Source of the DNA: Roseburia sp.
GTDB lineage: Bacteria; Bacillota; Clostridia; Lachnospirales; Lachnospiraceae
NCBI GenBank assembly: GCA_022771695.1
Contig: JALEKJ010000062.1
Span: forward strand, 62,001-126,000
DNA: 64,000 nt
Direction: 5' to 3'
The notes under the pieces: model-generated
Databases searched by the model: none
Told to the model about the DNA's origin: nothing
The model's input: only the letters and a program-made list of their open reading frames with translations
Shown here: one piece after another, positions 43,883-53,075 of the stretch
Layout of the letters: every line of letters begins with the position of its first letter
How positions within the stretch are numbered: the stretch's first letter is position 1
Translations under genes and position numbers: made by a program

Positions 43883-44742
43883 AGCAACCTCCCCTTCACT
43901 GAATATCTCACCGGCGTCTGCAACAACTCCGCCGCAAACTCTAACGCAGAAAGATGTTCTCTTTCCGCTTCACTCATCCCAAGCTTTTCTCCAATTAAAT
44001 CACAAAGCTTCTCAATATCCACTACTCCCTGCGTCGTCTGATCTCGGAACGGAATCGGAGCCACACGAGAATCGTTTTCCCTCCCGCGGAACATGCGTGC
44101 AGTTTCATCTACCCCCGGCTTTGGCAGCGGAAAAAGCGGAAGTGAAAGTTCTCCCTGTTCATCGCAGGTAAAACCAAAGCTCACCCCCTCCTTCGGTTCC
44201 GTAAATTCCAAGCAGCTTATGATTCCATCTGCGATGCAAAAGAGAATGTCTTCCCCGATTCTTGAAATGTTCCGGCACTCTAATGATTCCTTTTCTCCTG
44301 AGTTCTTTGCATAGCAGGAGACAACAAGTCCCGGCCACCCCCGCACCAGATCTGAGCGGAGCAAAAAACCGGTCCGCATCCCGCATAATCCTTCCTGTTT
44401 TCCATCCGGACACGCTCTAAGCTGTCTTAGCGCATCCGTATGCACGAATGTATCGTGATACAAATCCATCGTGCTGTTTCTTCCCATACTCAGTGCACCG
44501 TCTATCAGAAAATCCACCCACTTTTCATCGATATAAAAGAACCGAAGCGACTCTGCAGGGAGAAATTTCTCATCACAAATCAAATACTCCGTCGGAACCG
44601 CCTCTAAACGATAGAGCGTACCAAGGAAATCCTTTAGAGACGGCATCTCCTCTGTTCCCATTAAGACCGCCCTGCGCAATGCACCTTTGTCCTCCGCTGC
44701 GCTTTCTAGACGATACAGGCTGCTTTTATACCAGGATTTCAT
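43879..44742 (-). CDS. 287-residue unknown protein
   Basis: AAGGAGG precedes the ATG, which overlaps the upstream stop as ATGA; the stop overlaps the downstream GTG start. It is a soluble mixed alpha/beta protein with no family I can name. Visible features are an acidic N-terminal half with the stretch DFLIDGALSMGRNSTMDLYH, a Cys-containing core (RACPDGKQEGLCGM, CYAKNSGEKESLECR) and a helix-rich C-terminus KLCDLIGEKLGMSEAERE. The tight overlaps on both sides mean that it must be made in step with the 429- and 1141-residue proteins. Confidence 0.7.
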   Translation of the reverse strand: MKSWYKSSLYRLESAAEDKGALRRAVLMGTEEMPSLKDFLGTLYRLEAVPTEYLICDEKFLPAESLRFFYIDEKWVDFLIDGALSMGRNSTMDLYHDTFVHTDALRQLRACPDGKQEGLCGMRTGFLLRSDLVRGWPGLVVSCYAKNSGEKESLECRNISRIGEDILFCIADGIISCLEFTEPKEGVSFGFTCDEQGELSLPLFPLPKPGVDETARMFRGRENDSRVAPIPFRDQTTQGVVDIEKLCDLIGEKLGMSEAEREHLSALEFAAELLQTPVRYSVKGRLL

Positions 44743-46028
44743 AACAGATTACCTCCTTCCTGATTTAATATCTGCAAAAGCCATGCTCCCGCCGAAATAT
44801 CTGCTTCTGTTCCATCCGGCGTACATGCCCGAATTCCTGCATTTTTTCGCATTTCTGACTCCTGCTGTTTTTGCAAGTGTCTCTTGCTGGCACTGCGCAG
44901 CTTTTGAACTTGCCCCGCTGCTGCCTGATTGCCAAGCGCAAGCAGTCGCCCCAACTGCCAGGCTGCCGCATAGGAAATATCAAACATGCCGATTTCCGGA
45001 TCATAGCGATACAGCGCATCCTGACACCAGACGGCAGAACCGTTTTCCTGTGGTTTCGATTTTTCAATACACTTCGGTACAAGTGGTCCACGATAGAAGG
45101 AAACTGTACTGCTTCCCTCTCTAAAGCTGTGTACCATTGGAAGGTAGCCGTTCTCTACAATCTCTCTGTAATGCTCCGTTCCCGCCTCCGGTCTTACACA
45201 AAAACGGTTCATATCCAGCTTTCCGCAAAGCTCCAGGAAATGCAGCGGTTCCGTCACAGAATAGAATTCCCAGCTATGCAGTACAAGCAGGCGCACTTTT
45301 TCATGCTTTGCGTTTTTGAGCGTCTCCCAGCAATCGCCATACCCTTCCAGAGACACCAGATAAGCACGGTTGCGTACGCCTTCTGTTCCGGAGGCAGGAA
45401 GCCGGTTCCCGACCACTGCAGACACCCATTCCTCCCCGGACACCGCATTATTTACTTTTCCCTCCGGCTCAACACGCCTTGCGTGGCTAAGCAGTGCCAG
45501 CTCCCGCACGGAGGGTACGAGTTCAAGAAAAAATTCCCGCGGCAGGTCAATATAGCTGCATTCTTCCGCTTTCTCTGCTTCCTCTAAAGACAACTGCGGG
45601 ACAAAGGTGTCTGTCGCACACTTTATCACGCTTTCCACCGTTCCCGAAGCGGGATTTACAATTTCCTCATCCCGAAGCAGCAGCACTGTAAGCCAAGATG
45701 GTTCCCTTGATGGTGCTTCCTCCTGCTTTGCATAAAACCGCCCCTTTTTTTCCGGTTCGATGCTGCGCTCCCATGGAAGCGTCCGCCTCCCGAATATCAC
45801 ATGTGCAAATGAATCTCCGAAACTTCCCCTCATCCCGCTGCCCGGATAAACGGAAACAATCTCACCCTCGCCAAGCCAAAAACGTGGACCGTCAATATAA
45901 AAATGTTCTTCCACCCAATCAGACTTTCCGAGGATATCCCCGTCCACCTGTGCTTTCATAATATACTCGCCACTGCCAATGAGCGGAAGACAGGATTCCT
46001 CCAGCTTCATCTCAAACTTTTCATCCAT
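44739..46028 (-). CDS. 429-residue unknown protein
   Basis: GGGAGGAAGAGG precedes the start; the frame overlaps the 1280-residue gene by eight bases. There is no signal peptide. The first part holds DDILGKSDWVEEHFY-like beta strands and GSGMRGSFGDSFAHVIFGRR, a Gly/Arg loop that stands out. The C-terminal third is more helical, with AAAWQLGRLLALGNQAAAGQ and a Lys/Arg/Gln-rich helix (KLRSASKRHLQKQQES). Family unknown. It lies between the 1280- and 287-residue partners in one coupled operon. Confidence 0.7.
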   Translation of the reverse strand: MDEKFEMKLEESCLPLIGSGEYIMKAQVDGDILGKSDWVEEHFYIDGPRFWLGEGEIVSVYPGSGMRGSFGDSFAHVIFGRRTLPWERSIEPEKKGRFYAKQEEAPSREPSWLTVLLLRDEEIVNPASGTVESVIKCATDTFVPQLSLEEAEKAEECSYIDLPREFFLELVPSVRELALLSHARRVEPEGKVNNAVSGEEWVSAVVGNRLPASGTEGVRNRAYLVSLEGYGDCWETLKNAKHEKVRLLVLHSWEFYSVTEPLHFLELCGKLDMNRFCVRPEAGTEHYREIVENGYLPMVHSFREGSSTVSFYRGPLVPKCIEKSKPQENGSAVWCQDALYRYDPEIGMFDISYAAAWQLGRLLALGNQAAAGQVQKLRSASKRHLQKQQESEMRKNAGIRACTPDGTEADISAGAWLLQILNQEGGNLL

Positions 46029-49000
46029 GTCCTCTTCCTCCCGTTCCCACTAAAACCGGCGCCACGCAAAAGATTTCCCGTACATCACCAAACTTTGACA
46101 AATCAATCTCTTCCGTAAATTCCGGAAATCCTTCCAAAAACAGCCTTCGTTTTTTGTCCGTCTCCTCACCCGCAAGCTCCCGCACTGTATCATAAGCCTT
46201 TGTCTGGTCATAATCAGGAGCTGTCATTTCCGGCGGATTGGCAATCACCACCTCTTTTTCATCCTCCCGACATTCCATCCGACATATAAGGCTTCTGTAG
46301 GCTCTGCTCTTTGCCACGCAAAAAGAGAGCCCCGTACAGCAGTTTGCAGTTTCTCCCTTATATCCCTCTTTGGTCCACAACGCACTGGGCAGCGCCTCTA
46401 CAATCGTCTGGTGCTCCCACTCCGCACGCATCGGCACTCCGTCGCTCCTCTTTAATTCCACCACAAGCTTCGGCGCAGTTTCCTTTCGGCAAGGTCTCAG
46501 CCAGATTTTATTTGCTTCCTGTGGCGAATCCAGTGTGGTTTCCTGCCCGTTGATTGTAAACGCTGTCAATGGCACCTGCGACTTTACCTCCAGAACAAGC
46601 TGCTGTCCGTTTACCACCTTAGCCCTGTTTTCTTCACTTTTCGCTTCAGATTGCCTGTGTTCGTCAATCAGCCCGCCTGCAAACCGGATACCCGGTCCAC
46701 CAAATTTTCCTGATGTCTCTCCCTCTGCGAGCTGCCTCTTCTGTTCCGCGCCGGGCAGAAAAGAGGTACAGAATTCATCAACCGATATGGTATCCGATTT
46801 CGTCTCGCCTTTGCCAAATTTTATGGTAAAACTGATAATCCAGAGGTGCACATGCGCAATGCCAGAAAAATCCGGTCCCCAGATTGCCAGATCGCAGCCA
46901 AGCTCCATATGAACCTTAAAGAGCTTTAATTCCACCTTTACACCGATACTGATTCCTATATCAGCGGTATAGGAATACGGTTTCCATCCAATCTTGATAT
47001 CCGTGTAGGCATGGAACCATGCATACACGCACTTCCACTCGAACACCATCTGGAAATCGCCGCCTGCCATGATATACGAAGGCGTCAGTGCAAAATAAAG
47101 GCTTCCCGAAACACTCAGTTCAGGACTTAATTTCCACGAGAGTCTGAGCCTGTCCGGTGACGGATAATGTACCGGCTTCGCATAGCCGTTCTGATAACCG
47201 CCAAGGGAGATTACAAAGTCTCCGGCATGCGCTCCGGCATACCACATATAAAAGGCAAAGCCACCGCTTATGTGACAATCTTTTGAAAATACATAGGAGT
47301 CCTTTGTCAAAACCCCCTCCACCGGAATCAGTCCACTTCCGGGGTCTATCGTAAGCTTTATCAACAGCCCGACTTCCGCAAATGGCTTTTCCTCTCCCTT
47401 CGGAATGACGACATCTGCCCGTCCCAGAAGATTCAGGCAAAAGCCCTGATCTACCAAAACAGTTGCCAGCACCGCTAAATCTACCATCTGAAAGGAATTT
47501 GCCGTAATGCCTGCTGCAATCCAGTTCGCTCCTGACTTTGCCGGGAATTCCTTATCTGCCTCCTCTCGCATGTCATCCGCTGTCTTTTTTCCTGTTACGA
47601 CCGCCATCAGTGAAAAATCCTCCAATGCCTCAACCGACGGTACCACAAGCGTTCTTGAATAACCGAAACCCGCTGCCATTCCTGTCACCAAAAAGCAGGG
47701 CGGTCCTCCCAGTGTTCCCTTCAGCATTCCAAAAAGAAATGCGGACGGATACGGCTTTGCCTCATATGCACCGTACAGCGCAATCCCATAGCTTCCTGCC
47801 TGTATCCGCACAAAACCGCTGTAGGTTTCCTTCTCCGCATTCTCCCGGAGAAATCCACCCGCCAACGAGAAACCTGATGTATCGACTGACAGGGAAAGTC
47901 CTTCCATGCATACCGCTATTTTTCGTGTCTCCATTTCATAGGTAAATGTCAGGCCATCCAGCGTGAGCGCTAGTCCCGCCGACGCATACGAGGCGCAGAT
48001 TCCAAGCCCGACCTCCCCTTTCCGGTAGGAAAAAATAAGGCGCTGAAATGCAAACGGTCCGATTGTTTTGTTGACCGCAACAGAGCCATGAAAGCCCACC
48101 GATCCGCTATCTGCCGTCAAAAGCTGCCGCTTACCGCCTTCCGTATAAAGGGGCAGACAAAGCTTTACCGGTCCCTGCGGCAGCATAAGTTCCGTCAAAA
48201 ATACCAGCCCGGCCTCTGCTGTCACATGCTCTGCAATCCCCTCTATCGTATAATCCGCGACGGCCCTATCCGAATAGAAAAAGGTCAGCCTCCCAATCGA
48301 CACACCGTCAAGTTCCTCCACCACGCCACCCACAAACGGCAATGCGGAGAAATCAAAGTTTCCGTTCAACCGTATGCCAAAGCATGTCTCTTCCTGTCCA
48401 TGCCGCAATCCGATTGTTGCACTGCCTCCCCAGACAGTGTGTTCTTCCCTGAGTGATGTGACTCCTGCCGTGCCGGACAGCTCATAGCATGAATTTCCCG
48501 GCTTGCTTTCAAATCTAAGATTTGTCAACCAGAAATCCGGCAACTGCATCGCTTCCCCCGTTCCTGTTACTGCCCCCATCAGTTCAGTCAGTGAAATAGT
48601 CTGCTCATATCCCGCACTTCCGGCTACGCGCCAGCCGTCCGTATCGTAATCCGCTTCAAGTTCCATCTCTATAGCGCCCAGTTCAAATACACCTGCCAGC
48701 TTATAGGCAGTTTCCCCGCCATTCCCATGCACACCAAAGGACAACTGCTTTACCTCAAACAACTCAAGCAGCTTCCATGCTTCCTGCACGGAAAGTATCA
48801 AGGAAAAACCGGATATTTGCCCCTTTGCGGCACTGTACTCAAGAAACAGTTCATTCAAAAAAAATGTTGCTACAGAAAACGGGAGTACCGAGGTATCAAT
48901 TTCTCCCGCAAACGCAGCCAGAGCTGCCAGACTGCCAAGGCAAACCGGCTTCTCTCCTCCTACCTTCAGGTAAATCGCTTTTCCTTCTGAATGAAACCCG

Positions 49001-49863
49001 ACCTGTATCGGAGCTTCTTTCTCTTCCAGCAGAAACTTACCCGATACTGTGATTGAAAAGCTGACTCCTTCCTGCGCTCCGCTGTCCGCTGCAATTTCCA
49101 GTTCCACCTCGGACAAGGTCATTTCAAAGTTCTTTGCCGGTTTCCATACAGTCTCCTCCTTCGTAGCAAGTCCAACGGAGAATCTTGTAATCTGCTGCTT
49201 CCTACTCTCATACTCCAACGACAAGCGGCAGATTGTAATCTCCTGCAGCATTTCCCGCAAATCCGCCGGCATAAGATTGTCAAGTTCCTCCACACCAAGC
49301 AGTCCAAAAGCATCGTCCAATCCGATGACAGTCTCTCCTGCTTCTCTTTGCCTTTCCAATTCATCATCGTTTGTCATCATGAGTATATAGGATGAGTCTG
49401 GCATAAAATGAAGCAGAATCGGAATTTTCTTTTTCGAGAGAGCTATGTAACCGCCTGCATTTCCACTGACGAACGTCTTCTCTCCATTTATGGTAAAGCA
49501 ATAGCTATAGCTTAATCCGGTAAAGGCAAAGCGCTTATCCAGTCCCGCAAGTGCCTCGTATGCCGGCTTTTTTGTCAGAATTTCTATTCCCGCCTGCAGC
49601 TTATGTGCCACCTCCGCAAAATACAAGTGAATCCGCACTTTCGGGAACTCAGTTCCGAGAACTGTTACCTTTTCCGCATTCCCTGCCAAATTACCACGCT
49701 CCGGATCCACCAAAAGGTTGGTCAGAAGAACCTCCTCTTTACCAACTGCCTCTTTTAGCAGATGCTCCACCAGATCCAAATTCAAAAAATGCTTCCTACT
49801 TAACACAAGTTTCTGTTTTTCTTTTATTCTCTCAAGAAAGTCCTGAAGTTCACGGTACTCCAT
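46021..49863 (-). CDS. 1280-residue DUF6603 protein
   Basis: The first gene of the coupled operon; GGGAGG lies ten bases before the ATG. An N-terminal helical start (MEYRELQDFLERIKEKQKL) is followed by very long beta-repeat sequence. From about residue 700 it matches DUF6603: GMAAGFGYSRTLVVPSVEAL, HAGDFVISLGGYQNGY with VHYPSPDRLRLSWKL, SGSLYFALTPSYIMAGGDFQ and IWGPDFSGIAHVHLWIISF. Earlier repeats (GVSIGRLTFFYSD, IGPFAFQRLIFSYRKGEVG) suggest an elongated beta-sheet or pore/groove protein. There is no signal peptide, so a cytosolic location or a non-Sec route is implied. DUF6603 has no established function. Confidence 0.78.
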   Translation of the reverse strand: MEYRELQDFLERIKEKQKLVLSRKHFLNLDLVEHLLKEAVGKEEVLLTNLLVDPERGNLAGNAEKVTVLGTEFPKVRIHLYFAEVAHKLQAGIEILTKKPAYEALAGLDKRFAFTGLSYSYCFTINGEKTFVSGNAGGYIALSKKKIPILLHFMPDSSYILMMTNDDELERQREAGETVIGLDDAFGLLGVEELDNLMPADLREMLQEITICRLSLEYESRKQQITRFSVGLATKEETVWKPAKNFEMTLSEVELEIAADSGAQEGVSFSITVSGKFLLEEKEAPIQVGFHSEGKAIYLKVGGEKPVCLGSLAALAAFAGEIDTSVLPFSVATFFLNELFLEYSAAKGQISGFSLILSVQEAWKLLELFEVKQLSFGVHGNGGETAYKLAGVFELGAIEMELEADYDTDGWRVAGSAGYEQTISLTELMGAVTGTGEAMQLPDFWLTNLRFESKPGNSCYELSGTAGVTSLREEHTVWGGSATIGLRHGQEETCFGIRLNGNFDFSALPFVGGVVEELDGVSIGRLTFFYSDRAVADYTIEGIAEHVTAEAGLVFLTELMLPQGPVKLCLPLYTEGGKRQLLTADSGSVGFHGSVAVNKTIGPFAFQRLIFSYRKGEVGLGICASYASAGLALTLDGLTFTYEMETRKIAVCMEGLSLSVDTSGFSLAGGFLRENAEKETYSGFVRIQAGSYGIALYGAYEAKPYPSAFLFGMLKGTLGGPPCFLVTGMAAGFGYSRTLVVPSVEALEDFSLMAVVTGKKTADDMREEADKEFPAKSGANWIAAGITANSFQMVDLAVLATVLVDQGFCLNLLGRADVVIPKGEEKPFAEVGLLIKLTIDPGSGLIPVEGVLTKDSYVFSKDCHISGGFAFYMWYAGAHAGDFVISLGGYQNGYAKPVHYPSPDRLRLSWKLSPELSVSGSLYFALTPSYIMAGGDFQMVFEWKCVYAWFHAYTDIKIGWKPYSYTADIGISIGVKVELKLFKVHMELGCDLAIWGPDFSGIAHVHLWIISFTIKFGKGETKSDTISVDEFCTSFLPGAEQKRQLAEGETSGKFGGPGIRFAGGLIDEHRQSEAKSEENRAKVVNGQQLVLEVKSQVPLTAFTINGQETTLDSPQEANKIWLRPCRKETAPKLVVELKRSDGVPMRAEWEHQTIVEALPSALWTKEGYKGETANCCTGLSFCVAKSRAYRSLICRMECREDEKEVVIANPPEMTAPDYDQTKAYDTVRELAGEETDKKRRLFLEGFPEFTEEIDLSKFGDVREIFCVAPVLVGTGGRGHG

Positions 49864-49922
49864 CCGTCAGTCGCCTCCCTTCTTTGCGGCTGTTTATTGT
49901 TTCCGTGACATACTATGAACAC

Positions 49923-50888
49923 TTAAAATTCCTGCCATGCACCCTCACATTCAAAATGTGTGCTATAATCGTCAAATTTATACTCACCGGTTGAAAATTC
50001 GTTGCTTGAGCTTGCCATCACTGCATTTCCCTCTGCATCGAGTCCATGATAAATATAGATTTTCACGCTATCCAGCAAATCCGTAATTCTTTGGTCCCAA
50101 AGCCTTCTCAGTAAAAATCCATCAAACTGATGCGTCAGATAAAATCCGGATTGTGTAACCTCCGGTTTACCGTCAAAGGCTGAGTAGTTCGTAACCGATA
50201 CCGGTGTTCCAAGCCTGCCTGTCTCATCATTTACAACCTGTAGAGTCTCATTCACAAAACACCACTTACGCGGGTCATATGCTCCCTGTACCGACCGGTT
50301 CCAGTGATATTCCGGTCGTTCCTCATAACGCAGGTTATAGATACAGGAATTAAGCGTTCTTAGATATGATGTGGCCCTTATATCCACATTCTCTTGTTTT
50401 CTATAAGCTCTTTGCAATTCTCTGCTTGCTATCAATAACCCTTCTTCATACATATCCCCATCCTCTATCAGTTCCTCATCTTCATAGAAATACTTCAACC
50501 CAATCATTGTATTTGTCAGAAAATTAATTCCGTATTCTGCCTCATATTTCTGCCTTTCGTCCATTTTCCATCCGTAGTTCAGTATATCTAAGGTAATCGC
50601 TACCAACGTCTCCCAACTCACTGAATGACAACGATCCCGTACCTGTTCCCCCGTTGGAAGTGCTGTATATGCTACATCTGTAAAGTTGGGACGATTCCCA
50701 CTCCACACATAGCCCTCATTGCCATATACCACTCTTCCTACAATTCCTGCTTCAAGCTCTGTCTCCTGCCGGTCTTCTAAATATGTCATCCGGCTTTTTT
50801 CTTCTTCATAAAAAAAGCCAACACAAGGCGAATCATGACTATCCATGATCCGCTTTGCATCGACTTTTCCATAACTGTTATACTCCAT
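49923..50888 (-). CDS. 321-residue unknown protein upstream of the DUF6603 gene
   Basis: The start at 50888 has GAGGG seven bases upstream. The soluble acidic protein is not recognised. It opens MEYNSYGKVDAKRIMDSHDS, has a mid helical part (KYFYEDEELIEDGDMYEEGL), several Trp/Tyr-rich strands (EYHWNRSVQGAYDPRKWCF) and ends in HFECEGAWQEF. It is 59 bases from the 1280-residue gene, so probably in the same transcript. TTGACATTTGACA, two overlapping -35-like boxes near 50975, lies upstream of it but no good -10 is seen. Confidence 0.65.
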   Translation of the reverse strand: MEYNSYGKVDAKRIMDSHDSPCVGFFYEEEKSRMTYLEDRQETELEAGIVGRVVYGNEGYVWSGNRPNFTDVAYTALPTGEQVRDRCHSVSWETLVAITLDILNYGWKMDERQKYEAEYGINFLTNTMIGLKYFYEDEELIEDGDMYEEGLLIASRELQRAYRKQENVDIRATSYLRTLNSCIYNLRYEERPEYHWNRSVQGAYDPRKWCFVNETLQVVNDETGRLGTPVSVTNYSAFDGKPEVTQSGFYLTHQFDGFLLRRLWDQRITDLLDSVKIYIYHGLDAEGNAVMASSSNEFSTGEYKFDDYSTHFECEGAWQEF

Positions 50889-51132
50889 ACATTCGCCCTC
50901 GTTATTAAAACAGAAAAAATGCACCAGTTGCCTTTATTACTGTTTACAGCTTACTACATCCTTAAGTTGAATGTCAAATGTCAAATGCATTTTCATACAA
51001 GACCTTTCATACGAGATCATCTTCAAAAGAAAGTATTTACAGCCTTTTCTTCACAGCATTAACCATTCCAACATTATTCTAATAATAGGTTCTATTCGCG
51101 AAGTAAATGTTGCAATAAGCTACAATGATGTT

Positions 51133-51408
51133 TTACCTATTCCATTCCCTTCTAACCTCATCAATCAGTTCCTGCCGCACATCCGTCCTGAATACGCTTG
51201 TATCCTCAATCTTACGTATCTCTATTAAATTTATACGGTAATCCGGTGTCATTTTCTGCAAGCACTCGGGTATGTCTGCAAAATCCAGCATCTCCTGCAG
51301 CTCACTCTTTCTCACAACCTGCCTGCCATTGCAGGCAATTCCGTTAATAACATCCGCATGGCGTTCATCGTCGGAAAAATAGCCCTTCCACCCCATATCA
51401 CGTTCCAT
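51133..51408 (-). pseudogene. Internally deleted Rpn/YhgA-like (PD-(D/E)XK) gene
   Basis: The 91-residue frame starts after GGAGG as MGWKGYFSDDERHADVING, which matches the N-terminus of the Rpn/YhgA-like recombination-associated nuclease family common in Lachnospiraceae (FSD-ERYADLINGI, then KSELQEM). After LQEM it jumps straight to the family's later segment MTPDYRINLIEIRKIEDTSV followed by FRTDVRQ, and then stops. The central part, with most nuclease residues, and the whole C-terminal half are missing. I call it a deletion remnant; expression as a short peptide is possible because start and ribosome site are intact. Confidence 0.65.
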
Positions 51409-51515
51409 ATTCCGTTCCTCCTGTGTATGCAGGAACCCCTTTTCGCCCCCCTGCTTTTATTTTGTGAAATTAAAAGTATGAATTTTCTGATACATAGAAA
51501 TGTGCTTTGAATGAA

Positions 51516-51608
51516 TTATAACACGATTACAATCTCATCATTCAGCATTTCATATGCCAGCACTACACTTTCTTCATCCGTAATCATCCTGTCATCCTTT
51601 ACTTGCAT
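51516..51608 (-). CDS. Possible 30-residue small protein or remnant
   Basis: ATG at 51608 opens a short frame MQVKDDRMITDEESVVLAYE plus ten more residues to the stop at 51516. Its composition is coding-like and acidic, but the ribosome site (TTGGAATT) is weak. It might be a leftover of a gene lost together with the Rpn-like deletion. The rest of 51409-51754 shows only the terminator at 51695. Confidence 0.25.
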   Translation of the reverse strand: MQVKDDRMITDEESVVLAYEMLNDEIVIVL

Positions 51609-51694
51609 AATTCCAAGCGTTTCCTTCCCTGTTCATGCACTTCTTTCTCGTCTCTATTTGCGTTTTGGCTTATATGCGTAGTTTCTTTTATTAT

Positions 51695-51720
51695 AAAAAA
51701 GACTTCCTGCTATGGAAGTC
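51695..51720 (-). terminator. Terminator of the Hint gene
   Basis: GACTTCC (51701-51707) pairs with GGAAGTC (51714-51720), followed on the minus strand by six T (51695-51700). It lies 35 bases after the Hint stop codon. Confidence 0.85.
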
Positions 51721-51754
51721 CTTTGTCGATAAACTAACCGCCGCCACAGCGCAC

Positions 51755-52234
51755 TTACATGCCCCACTGCACTGTGCTATCCCCCACAACAATTCCATTT
51801 GCCAGCATAGTACCGTTTCCTCCATCACGCTTCAAATCCAAATTACAGACATAGCCTCCATATTGCACATCGTCAACCGATACAACGGTTACCTTTTGAC
51901 CTTCCTCACCATATACCGTATCCCCTGCCTTCAGTTCATCCGCACGTATAAACCCATTTCCCTGATAAACCGGGTGTTCCTTCGTCATCTGCGCGCAACT
52001 ACCTTCTTCTGTCCTGATAAAAATAAGTTCCTCCTCCCAGCCTTTCCATATATTCTGCACCAGAATTGGTCGTCCGTTCTCCGGCTGCATGATTCTTTCT
52101 CCGATTCTTATGTCAGAAATGCGTTTCAGACTTCCATCCCCCATACGAATCTGCGTGTCCTCTGCCAGGCAGCCACACATTCGTGTAACTGGACCTAAAT
52201 TTAGATTTTTTTCGCTTCCACTCATTGTTCCCAC
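51755..52234 (-). CDS. Stand-alone Hint (Hedgehog/intein) domain protein
   Basis: Start GTG at 52234 with GGAAGG seven bases upstream; 159 residues. After a short leader (VGTMSGSEKNLNLGPVTRMC) comes the Hint fold: catalytic Cys in GCLAEDTQIRMGDGS (residues ~21-35), LKRISDIRIGERIM, the block-B-type His in TKEHPVYQGNGF (~91-102), and LKAGDTVYGEEGQKV. The end reads MLANGIVVGDSTVQWGM, where a splicing intein would have His-Asn then Cys/Ser/Thr; here the region is ANGIVVGD without a clear splice junction. It is therefore more like an autoprocessing Hint than an intein. A three-residue CGC precedes the catalytic site. It stands alone with its own terminator, between the DUF2589 gene and the Rpn pseudogene. 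Confidence 0.8.
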   Translation of the reverse strand: MGTMSGSEKNLNLGPVTRMCGCLAEDTQIRMGDGSLKRISDIRIGERIMQPENGRPILVQNIWKGWEEELIFIRTEEGSCAQMTKEHPVYQGNGFIRADELKAGDTVYGEEGQKVTVVSVDDVQYGGYVCNLDLKRDGGNGTMLANGIVVGDSTVQWGM

Positions 52235-52370
52235 AAATATACCTTCCTTTCTCCGGTGTTCTATAAATGTATATAAAGTACATTCATATCATATAAGAAA
52301 ATATGCTTTGCTAAAATTATAGCATCACTCATATTGTTTCAATCGTGTCCTATATAAACTCTGCTATGGC

Positions 52371-53006
52371 TTACTCTTTCTTAATCGGTTCCATTGCCTG
52401 TGTCAACAAGGAGTTCAGCTTTGCCATGCTCTCTGACGGCGGTTGCTGTACCGCCTTTGCATGAATCTCATAAGCTGCAGTGCTGTCTGTCTGACGCTTG
52501 TGATCCGAATCAGAGGATACGCTCCCTGTTATGGATACATCCAATCCAAACCACGAGCTGTAGCTTACTGCGCTATTTACATCCTCTTGCTTTTTATCCT
52601 CTGACATCTCCATGCTTTTTTCTTCCATATCAAAATCTACGGTCAGCTCATCCATTGTAAATGCCGGTAACGGCACCAATGACAGTAGCGGCGCCTTGAC
52701 CGTGCAACTCTCGCTCCCCACGCTGCCATCCTGTTTTATCAACGGGCGCTCATAACTAAAGTCAAGAACCTTCGTCTTGGATTCATCTCCATCCTGATAG
52801 GCTAGCTTCTTAATTCCATCAATATAAGTCGCCGTCAGCTCCTGCTGTCCCTGTGCAACAGCCACAATGGGCTTACAGATTAATGACTCAATCGGCAATC
52901 CTGTGAACTGCTCACCCGCATCCTCTCTAAGCGGCTTTTTTGTCTTATCTTCCGCTGCCTGAAGCTCCTTCTCCTCATTTTCTCTGCTCAGTTCTTTCTC
53001 ACTCAT
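52371..53006 (-). CDS. DUF2589 family protein
   Basis: AGGGAGG precedes the ATG; 211 residues, soluble. After a Lys/Glu-rich N-terminus (~35 residues) the DUF2589 core follows: GLPIESLICKPIVAVAQGQQ, VLDFSYERPL, then LLSLVPLPAFTMDELTVDFD, a beta-rich middle and ITGSVSSDSDHKRQTDSTA with the ending PPSESMAKLNSLLTQAMEPI. Family members are small, often occur in two or more copies next to unknown large genes, and have no proven role. A C-terminal remnant of a second copy lies at 30180. An extended -10 (TGATACAAT, 53078-53086 on the minus strand), which lies at the end of an IS remnant, could drive it. Confidence 0.85.
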   Translation of the reverse strand: MSEKELSRENEEKELQAAEDKTKKPLREDAGEQFTGLPIESLICKPIVAVAQGQQELTATYIDGIKKLAYQDGDESKTKVLDFSYERPLIKQDGSVGSESCTVKAPLLSLVPLPAFTMDELTVDFDMEEKSMEMSEDKKQEDVNSAVSYSSWFGLDVSITGSVSSDSDHKRQTDSTAAYEIHAKAVQQPPSESMAKLNSLLTQAMEPIKKE

Positions 53007-53075
53007 CAGCTTTCCTCCCTCTACAAGGTCTGTATGTGTCGGTTATCAATCCTTATCATTTCTTCTTGTGTAGTT

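Noticed and set aside
51635-52198. 187-codon plus-strand frame
   Set aside because: It is antisense to the Hint gene, which has intact motifs, ribosome site and terminator.
38070-53006. Phage tail or extracellular contractile injection system
   Set aside because: No sheath, tube, baseplate, spike, tape measure or AAA+ ATPase motif is visible in any of the large proteins.
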